Shown here: positions 6,412-11,490 of the stretch, in pieces
Layout of the letters: every line of letters starts with the position of its first letter
Position numbering within the stretch: the stretch's first letter is position 1
Origin: Bryobacterales bacterium
GTDB taxonomy: Bacteria; Acidobacteriota; Terriglobia; Bryobacterales; Bryobacteraceae
NCBI GenBank assembly: GCA_003132865.1
Contig: PKYZ01000705.1
Coordinates: 1 to 11,490 of the forward strand
DNA: 11,490 bases
Direction of reading: 5' to 3'
The notes under the pieces: model-generated
What the model was told of the DNA's origin: nothing
Database searches by the model: none
The model's input: the letters and a program-made list of their open reading frames with translations, nothing else
Program-made: the position numbers and the translations under genes

Positions 6412-6898
6412 CGCCTGGGGACGCGTCAGAGCAAGCGATCGTCGCCACGACCACCGACGCCGAACCGGGCGCAACCCTAACGGTCACACCGGGCGTCGTA
6501 CTGCTCTTCCGCGCTTAGTGTGACTCGGCCGCCGCGTGAAGCGGCAGGCCGGGAAGGAAAGACAGCCCCAGCTAGAAAAGAGAAAGCTGCCGGGCGGCCT
6601 GCTCGCGTTTACGCCATGCGGGCGTCTCGCCTTCCTCATCGCGTTTCCGCACAGCTTTTCCTCCACCGTTTCAGTGGAGGCCGTCACGCCGCCGAAGTAC
6701 TCCACTTGGCCGTATCACGCGCATCTCGTAGAAGTGCCTCCCACCCCGCTCCGGCCAGATCGTCGGACACTCGGAAACAATTCACATGGCCGCGTAGCAT
6801 AGCGGAGAAGTCCTGACGGTCCGGAATGCCGCCTGCGTTCTAAGTCTAAGGAATGCACTCTGATCCCGCGAGAGCGATGCTGCAGACCGTCCTAACGC
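6412..6898. other. Gene-poor stretch between cupin and P5C dehydrogenase genes
   Basis: No convincing gene is seen. Short open frames exist on both strands (for example plus 6536-6802 and minus 6484-6705), but none resembles a known family, has a good ribosome-binding site, or shows clear coding character. A weak resemblance to the C-terminal domain of group II intron maturases is seen on the minus strand (LRGHVNCFRV, about 6768-6797). A GCCGC/GCGGC hairpin lies at 6531-6545 and a stronger one at 6660-6680. No terminator with a T-tract is visible for either flanking gene. Confidence 0.5.
6660..6680. repeat. Perfect 7-bp hairpin, 7-base loop
   Basis: CCTCCAC and GTGGAGG flank the loop CGTTTCA. 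No T-tract follows on either strand, so it is not a standard intrinsic terminator. Its role is unknown and it could be chance or a remnant of a mobile element. Confidence 0.5.
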
Positions 6899-8467
6899 CT
6901 ATGCCACGCGCTCGGCGATGGACTTCGCCTGCAGGAACAGCAGCATATAATCCGGGCCGCCGCCTTTGGAATCCGTTCCGGACATGTTGAAGCCGCCAAA
7001 GGGGTGCGCGCCGACCATGGCGCCGGTGCACTTGCGGTTCACGTACAGATTGCCCACGAAGAATTGCCGCCGGGCGCGCTCGATGTGTTCCGGCACGCTG
7101 GAGAAGATGGCGCCGGTCAGGCCATATTGCGAATCGTTGGCCAGCTCCATGGCATGCTCGAAATCGCGCGCCTTGGTCACCGCCAGCACCGGCCCGAAGA
7201 TCTCCTCTTGGAAGATGCGCGCCTTGGCGTCCACATCCGCGATGACCGTGGGCGGCACGAAGTATCCTTCTGCAGTCGTCGCGGGCGCCGCCACGGAAAC
7301 CGGCAGCAGCCGACCCTCTTGCTTGCCGGTCTCGATATATTGCAGAATCGTCCGCCGCGCGCTATCGCTGATCACCGGCCCCATGTAGTTCTCGGGCTTC
7401 TCCGCCGCGCCCACCGTGATCTTGGAAACGCGCGCCTGCAGCTTCTCCAGGAACGCATCGTACACTTTGGCGTCCACGATGGCGCGCGAGCAAGCCGAGC
7501 ACTTCTGCCCCGAGTATCCGAACGCCGAGACCGCTACGCCTTCCACGGCCCTGTCCAGATCGCAATCCGCGTCCACCACGATGGCGTCCTTGCCGCCCAT
7601 CTCGGCGATCACGCGCTTGATCCAGATCTGGCCCGGATGTGCCTTGGCCGCCAGTTCGTTGATGCGCAGGCCCACATCGCGCGAGCCGGTGAAGGCCACG
7701 AAGCGGGTCTTGGGATGCTCGACGATCGCGTCGCCGACCGCCGCGCCGCTGCCGGTGAGCAGACAGAACGACTTGTCGGGGAAGCCGGCTTCCAGCAGCA
7801 CTTCGGCGAACTTGGCCGCGATGGTGGGGGTTTCGCTGGATGGCTTGATGACCGCCGTGTTGCCCGCCACGAGCGAAGCCACGCTCATCCCCACCATGAT
7901 TGCCAGAGGGAAGTTCCATGGCGGAATGACGACGCCGACGCCCAGCGGCAGATACCGCAACTCACCCCGCTCGCCGGGGAGCTGGACGGCCGGCGGTTGC
8001 GGACCGCTGAGCCGCTGCATCTCCCGCGCGTAGTACTCGCAGAAATCGATGGCCTCGGAGACGTCGGCGTCCGCTTCCGGCCAGGTCTTGCCGGCCTCCA
8101 GGACCAGCCAGGCGTCAAACTCCAGCTTGCGGCGGCGGATGATATCGCTCGCGCGTAGGAGCAGGCGGATGCGCTCCTCGGCCGGGGTAGCGGACCATTC
8201 GGAGAAATAAGCGTATGCCGAATCCACCGCGCGGCGCGCCAACTCGGCGGTGGCCCGATGGTGCACACCGACTACCTCCCGCGGGTTCGAAGGGTTGACC
8301 GAGCTTAGCAAATCGCCGGTCTTCAGCCGCTCGCCGCCGATGAGCAGATCATACTCGCGCCCGAACTGCGCGCGCACGTTGGCGAGCGCCTCGTCCATGG
8401 CCCGCCGGTTTGCGGGAGCGGAGAAATCGGTGTACGGTTCGTTTTGAAATGCCGGCAGTTTTTGCAT
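6899..8467 (-). CDS. L-glutamate gamma-semialdehyde (1-pyrroline-5-carboxylate) dehydrogenase
   Basis: This enzyme oxidises glutamate 5-semialdehyde, in equilibrium with pyrroline-5-carboxylate, to glutamate with NAD+, the second step of proline breakdown. The 522-residue length is typical of the single-function RocA/PruA-like group. Aldehyde dehydrogenase residues are all present: N185 in PPWNFP, K208 in IKPS, the G261S element after AFT, general base E289 in AEMGGKD, nucleophile C323 in SGQKCSA, and E422 in EEIFGPV. The C-terminal motifs GAHPFGGFNMSGTDSKGGG and DYMLLFLQAKSIAER are characteristic of P5C dehydrogenases, setting it apart from generic aldehyde dehydrogenases. I chose ATG at 8467 because MQKLPAFQNEPYTDF matches family N-termini and GGAG precedes it; the frame stays open upstream but that part is not protein-like. 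No proline dehydrogenase gene is in the window. Confidence 0.95.
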   Translation of the reverse strand: MQKLPAFQNEPYTDFSAPANRRAMDEALANVRAQFGREYDLLIGGERLKTGDLLSSVNPSNPREVVGVHHRATAELARRAVDSAYAYFSEWSATPAEERIRLLLRASDIIRRRKLEFDAWLVLEAGKTWPEADADVSEAIDFCEYYAREMQRLSGPQPPAVQLPGERGELRYLPLGVGVVIPPWNFPLAIMVGMSVASLVAGNTAVIKPSSETPTIAAKFAEVLLEAGFPDKSFCLLTGSGAAVGDAIVEHPKTRFVAFTGSRDVGLRINELAAKAHPGQIWIKRVIAEMGGKDAIVVDADCDLDRAVEGVAVSAFGYSGQKCSACSRAIVDAKVYDAFLEKLQARVSKITVGAAEKPENYMGPVISDSARRTILQYIETGKQEGRLLPVSVAAPATTAEGYFVPPTVIADVDAKARIFQEEIFGPVLAVTKARDFEHAMELANDSQYGLTGAIFSSVPEHIERARRQFFVGNLYVNRKCTGAMVGAHPFGGFNMSGTDSKGGGPDYMLLFLQAKSIAERVA

Positions 8468-8847
8468 AGCTCCATGGTACCCAATGGGAGGATGCTGGGA
8501 GCTTGCCGTGGGCACGCTCTGCGCGCCTCCTGAACCTAGGGAGCGGCCGTGGATGCCGCGGTGGACAATTCGCTGTTCCCATCGACCCAGATTTGGCTGA
8601 CGCTGCCCATGGGCGCGGTCACCAGAGCCGCGGTCGCCAGCGCGATGCGACATGCTGCCTCCCCGATCGCTATTCGTAACAGTACAGTACGGGCACTCCG
8701 GAAGTCATGCCGAAATCGGTTAATGAAAACGCGATAACGGAAGGTAATGGGGAAAACGCCCAGGCTCCGATTGCGCGGCAAGCGATACGACGCCCTCCCC
8801 GTCTCCGCGCCGCTCCCCGCTGTGCTATTCTCAAATCGCAGCCGCTT
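8468..8847. other. Divergent intergenic stretch without a convincing gene
   Basis: This 380-base stretch separates two divergent genes. Open frames cross it in both directions, but they are low-complexity or extensions of neighbours and match nothing I recognise. A more A/T-rich patch lies at about 8675-8750 (with GTACAGTAC-type repetition near 8680), where a P5C dehydrogenase promoter could sit, but I cannot place convincing -35 and -10 hexamers. The only good promoter-like element is at the right end, before the secreted DUF4159 gene. Confidence 0.45.
8823..8831 (+). promoter_or_regulatory. Extended -10-like element TGCTATTCT
   Basis: This TGnTATTCT element lies 16 bases before ATG 8848. 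The leader would be about 10 bases and has no Shine-Dalgarno sequence. No clear -35 is seen. It is the likely promoter of the two secreted-protein genes. Confidence 0.45.
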
Positions 8848-9675
8848 ATGCGTCTCCGCACTGCCCTTGGCGTGGGTTTCCTGGGATTGGCCGCCTGGGG
8901 CTTCTTGCTGGCACAGGCGCCTTTCAAAGAATACGCCGCGCTCGAGTACGAGAACTTCCCCGTCCCCACGGATTGGAACCAGAAGACCGAGTGGACCCGC
9001 GCGCGGCTGCGCTATCCGGATATCTACGGCTATCCGTTCGTCGACCTCCGCATGCGGGACGGGAAGCCGTTTCCGGGTTACTGGACGATGGACTATCCGC
9101 GCTCGGACCGCCATCTGATGGCGGGCATACGGCGGCTGACCCGCATCGAGACACGCTCCGTCGAACAAATAGTGAGCCTGGATGGGACCGGCGAGGTCTA
9201 CAACTGGCCCACGCTATACGCGGTGGAGGTCGGGCATTGGCGCTTGCCCGACGATCAGGCCGCCCAGCTTCGAGAGTTTCTTTTGCGCGGCGGCTTCCTG
9301 ATGGTGGACGATTTCCACGGCACCAAGGAGTGGAATGTCTTCGTGGACAGCATGCGTAAGGTGTTTCCGGACCGGCCGATTGTGGAGATCCCCAATAGCG
9401 ATCCGATCTTCCACACGGTCTACGATCTGGACGAACGGTTTCAGGTACCCGGCGCGCAGTACTTCGATACCGGAAAGACGTATGAACAGGACGGGTACCA
9501 GCCCCGCTGGCGCGCCATATACGACGACAAGGGCCGCGTGATGGTGGCCATCTGCCACAACATGGACCTGGGCGACGCCTGGGAATGGTCCGACGATGCC
9601 CGCTACTACGAGAAGTGGGCGTCGCTGGCCTACCGCATCGCGGTGGACTATTTCGTCTACGATCTGACCCACTAG
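8848..9675 (+). CDS. Secreted DUF4159-domain protein
   Basis: The product is 275 residues. A signal peptide (MRLRTALGVGFLGLAAWGFL, cleavage probably after LAQA near 24) predicts export. The remainder is one DUF4159-like domain. Its visible hallmarks are RYPDIYGYPFVDLRM (55-69), LREFLLRGGFLMVDDFHG (141-158, a strand-turn segment like that of glutamine-amidotransferase-fold domains) and a C-terminal NMDLGDAWEW...YRIAVDYFVY region. The function is unknown; relatives occur in operons with membrane and von Willebrand/BatA-like genes, but here only one partner gene follows. ATG 8848 is preferred over the upstream in-frame ATG at 8707 because it begins the signal peptide and follows a promoter-like element. 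The next gene starts one base after the stop, indicating an operon. Confidence 0.88.
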   Translation: MRLRTALGVGFLGLAAWGFLLAQAPFKEYAALEYENFPVPTDWNQKTEWTRARLRYPDIYGYPFVDLRMRDGKPFPGYWTMDYPRSDRHLMAGIRRLTRIETRSVEQIVSLDGTGEVYNWPTLYAVEVGHWRLPDDQAAQLREFLLRGGFLMVDDFHGTKEWNVFVDSMRKVFPDRPIVEIPNSDPIFHTVYDLDERFQVPGAQYFDTGKTYEQDGYQPRWRAIYDDKGRVMVAICHNMDLGDAWEWSDDARYYEKWASLAYRIAVDYFVYDLTH

Positions 9676-9676
9676 C

Positions 9677-10504
9677 TTGCGACTGATTGCATTAGTTGTG
9701 GCGGCAGCCAGTCTGGCTACCGGACTCGCCGCGGAGGATGCCCGCGAAATCGTCCGCAAGTCGGTGGAGCGGGACCAGACAAACTGGCTGCGCATGAAGG
9801 ACTATACCTGGGTGGCGCGTTCCACGGAGCGGCACTTCGGTTCCGATGGCAAGGTGAAATCGACCGAACGGAGCGCCTGGGAAACCGTAATGCTGGATGG
9901 CGAGCCGTACCGGCGCATGCTGGAGCGCAACGGCCAGCCACTCCCGGCCGCCGAACAGAAGAAGCAACAGGACAAGCTGGATAAGAGCGTCGCCAAGCTG
10001 GCGCGCGAAACACCGGAAGAAAAGCGGCGCCGGCTGGCGGACTACGAAGCGCGGCGCCGAAAGGAGCGCGAGTTCCTGCACGAGGTACCGGAGGCCTACG
10101 ATTTCCGCATCGAGGGAGAAGCGCGGGTGGAAGGCCACGACGCGTGGGTGATCGCGGGAACGCCTAAGGCCGGGTATCATGCGCGGGATCGGGATGCCAA
10201 ACCGCTGCCCAAGATACGGGGCAAGCTCTGGGTAGATAAGTCGAGCTACCAGTGGGTCCGTTTGGAAGCCGAAACTACGGAGACGATCGCATTCGGGCTG
10301 TTTCTGGTCCGCCTGAATCCGGGCGCCAGGCTGGTTTTCGAACAGACCCGGGTCGCCGGTGACTTGTGGTTACCCAAGCGCATGTACATGAAGGGCGCCG
10401 GAAGGCTCGGGTTGATCTTGAGAATAGCCATTGACCAGGAGATTACTTGGAGTAACTACCGCAGATTCCAGGTAGACTCGAAGATCGTACCGCTGGAGCG
10501 ATGA
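9677..10504 (+). CDS. Secreted protein of unknown function, acidobacterial type
   Basis: The product is 275 residues. TTG at 9677 is chosen because it starts a clear signal peptide (MRLIALVVAAASLATGLA, cleavage before AED); the first in-frame ATG would remove it. The start lies one base after the stop of the DUF4159 gene and lacks an SD, so translation probably depends on coupling. The mature protein has an N-terminal strand-rich part (KDYTWVARSTERHF, ETVMLDGEPYRRML). A highly charged helical or coiled-coil insertion follows (about 91-135, rich in K, R, E, Q). The C-terminal beta-rich part (RGKLWVDKSSYQWVRLEAE, RVAGDLWLPKRMYMKG) recalls LolA/outer-membrane-lipoprotein-sorting-like folds. The resemblance is to secondary-structure pattern only. 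The role is unknown; it probably acts in the periplasm beside the DUF4159 protein. Confidence 0.85.
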   Translation: MRLIALVVAAASLATGLAAEDAREIVRKSVERDQTNWLRMKDYTWVARSTERHFGSDGKVKSTERSAWETVMLDGEPYRRMLERNGQPLPAAEQKKQQDKLDKSVAKLARETPEEKRRRLADYEARRRKEREFLHEVPEAYDFRIEGEARVEGHDAWVIAGTPKAGYHARDRDAKPLPKIRGKLWVDKSSYQWVRLEAETTETIAFGLFLVRLNPGARLVFEQTRVAGDLWLPKRMYMKGAGRLGLILRIAIDQEITWSNYRRFQVDSKIVPLER

Positions 10505-10531
10505 CCGGCCGGCGCGATGGCCGCTCCCTGA

Positions 10532-10553
10532 CCGGGTGCCCTTTTGGGTCCGG
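10532..10553. terminator. Possible bidirectional hairpin terminator between convergent genes
   Basis: CCGGG and CCC pair with GGG and TCCGG around a TTTT loop, with a two-base bulge, in the 91 bases between the convergent stop codons. There is no T-tract on either side, so it is weaker than a standard intrinsic terminator. Its position is the main argument. Confidence 0.35.
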
Positions 10554-10595
10554 CCCAGTTACCGAGCCACGCGCGTCAGCAAGTGGCCAGGGAAC

Positions 10596-11490
10596 TTACA
10601 ATCCGTACAGTTTACGGGCATTGTCGCGCAGCACCAGGTTGGCCAGCTCGAGGGCTCGTCCGCGCGAAATCTCGCCATCCCGTATCATGGCGGTCAGGGC
10701 GATGGCCAGCGCCTGGCGCGCTCTGTGGGCCGCGATCCAGCCGGATTCCTCCCATCCCATTTCATCCGAGTAGGGGTAGGCATCCGTGGCGAACATCACC
10801 TTCTCCGGCACCCATTCCAGCCATTCGCGCAGGGTCGCGGCCAGTGTGGCTGGCGGCACCAGCAGAGATTGCGCCGAATAATCCAGATAAGCGTTGGGCT
10901 TTCCCAGCAGCGCCGTGATTTCGCGGGTGAAAGGCCAGCCGCCGTGCAGCATCACGAAGTTCGTCTTGCGCAGCGCCGGATCGTTGAGCACGGATTCGAG
11001 CAGCAGCGGATGCGCGCCGCGCACCTCGAAGTAGCTGCCGGCGCCCGCCATGGTGTGGATGTGCACGGCCATCCCCAGGCGTCCGCACTCCGCCGCGATG
11101 TGCCGGAAGACATAGTCTTCGAGAAGCTTGTATTGGCCGTCCGGAGGAGCGCCCTTCGCGCGATACTGCGCATATACTTTCGCCGCCGCGGCGCGATCCG
11201 CTTTATCGAATTCGAGCGAGCGCAAATAGGCGGCTTCGAACTTCTCGGCCACGGCGCCGCCTTGCTTGTGCCGCTCGAGCGTGGGGGTCACGACCCGGGT
11301 AAGATACTCGTCCAGGCTGGCTGGCGGGCTGGTCAGTCCCGCATCTTTCAGGTAGCGCCGCAATAGCATGTCTTCGTCCGCGAAGAACGCTTTGCGATCG
11401 GAGTTCCGGGCGGCGAGCTGCGAATTGTCCAGAGGAAACAGCAGCGCGTCGGCATAGGGCACCCACCGGAAACGGGGCGCTTCGATGCCG
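10596..11490 (-). CDS. Amidohydrolase family protein (N-terminus beyond right edge)
   Basis: The frame is open from the right edge to TAA at 10596, giving 298 C-terminal residues of a TIM-barrel metal hydrolase of the amidohydrolase-2 type (PF04909). Visible family elements are HIHTMAGAG (metal/substrate His), FVMLHGGWPF (His after the strand), a conserved Asp in MFATDAYPY, and the C-terminal LVLRDNARKLYGL helix. The first metal-binding HxH motif should lie in the missing N-terminal part. Sequence at the edge (APRFRWVPYADALLFPLDN) is still protein-like, so the in-frame GTG at 11462 is not the real start. The substrate is unknown; relatives include decarboxylases, lactonases and uronate-isomerase-like enzymes. 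It converges on the secreted-protein operon and does not share its transcription. Confidence 0.9.
   Translation of the reverse strand, partial: GIEAPRFRWVPYADALLFPLDNSQLAARNSDRKAFFADEDMLLRRYLKDAGLTSPPASLDEYLTRVVTPTLERHKQGGAVAEKFEAAYLRSLEFDKADRAAAAKVYAQYRAKGAPPDGQYKLLEDYVFRHIAAECGRLGMAVHIHTMAGAGSYFEVRGAHPLLLESVLNDPALRKTNFVMLHGGWPFTREITALLGKPNAYLDYSAQSLLVPPATLAATLREWLEWVPEKVMFATDAYPYSDEMGWEESGWIAAHRARQALAIALTAMIRDGEISRGRALELANLVLRDNARKLYGL

Noticed and set aside
6531..6545. GCCGC-GTGAA-GCGGC hairpin as a terminator for the cupin gene
   Set aside because: The stem is only 5 bp, lies about 120 bases past the stop codon, and is not followed by a T-tract.
7004..8158. Plus-strand open frame of 384 codons
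   Set aside because: It is the antisense shadow of the P5C dehydrogenase gene and has no protein-like features.
8707..8847. 47-codon N-terminal extension of the DUF4159 gene
   Set aside because: The extension is basic and not protein-like, and it would bury the signal peptide that starts at ATG 8848.
1..11490. CRISPR array, tRNA or rRNA genes, transposase, phage genes
   Set aside because: No regularly spaced repeats, cloverleaf-like segments, rRNA-like stretches, or transposase/integrase motifs were seen on either strand.

Overview
The window looks like chromosomal DNA from an Acidobacteriota member, most like the Bryobacterales / Candidatus Solibacter group. This is inferred from the gene families, not from a marker gene. 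It has high G+C coding DNA, a large MacB/FtsX-type permease of the kind expanded in Solibacter-like genomes, a secreted DUF4159 protein, and several short-leader genes without a Shine-Dalgarno sequence.

Layout, left to right. (1) 1-2162, minus: the N-terminal 720 residues of an ABC-transporter permease that runs off the left edge. (2) 2220-3952, plus: a two-gene operon of a secreted START/SRPBCC-like protein and, overlapping it by 4 bases, a compact homoserine dehydrogenase with its catalytic residues intact. (3) 3953-5398: a low-quality island of broken accessory genes. It holds a possible truncated plus-strand ORF, a minus-strand TIR-like nucleotide-binding protein gene, and a headless vapC (PIN toxin) remnant. 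The TIR-like gene has two frameshifts, a probable in-frame loss of its catalytic segment, and a 9-bp repeat expansion. (4) 5399-6411: a divergent marR / cupin pair whose shared promoter region carries two matching 15-bp palindromes. (5) 6412-6898: no convincing gene; one hairpin and a weak maturase-like fragment. (6) 6899-8467, minus: 1-pyrroline-5-carboxylate (L-glutamate gamma-semialdehyde) dehydrogenase. (7) 8468-8847: nothing convincing except a short-leader promoter at its right end. (8) 8848-10504, plus: two secreted proteins of unknown function, a DUF4159 protein and a 275-residue partner starting at TTG one base after the first gene's stop. (9) 10596-11490, minus: the C-terminal part of an amidohydrolase that runs off the right edge and converges on the secreted pair.

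Most of the window is housekeeping metabolism (threonine/methionine branch point, proline catabolism) plus envelope or secreted proteins. The accessory part is the 3953-5398 island. It resembles the remains of a defence or toxin cassette between an amino-acid biosynthesis operon and a regulator. I found no intact undescribed system. The most informative signals are the decay pattern of the TIR-like gene and the paired operators of the marR/cupin promoter.
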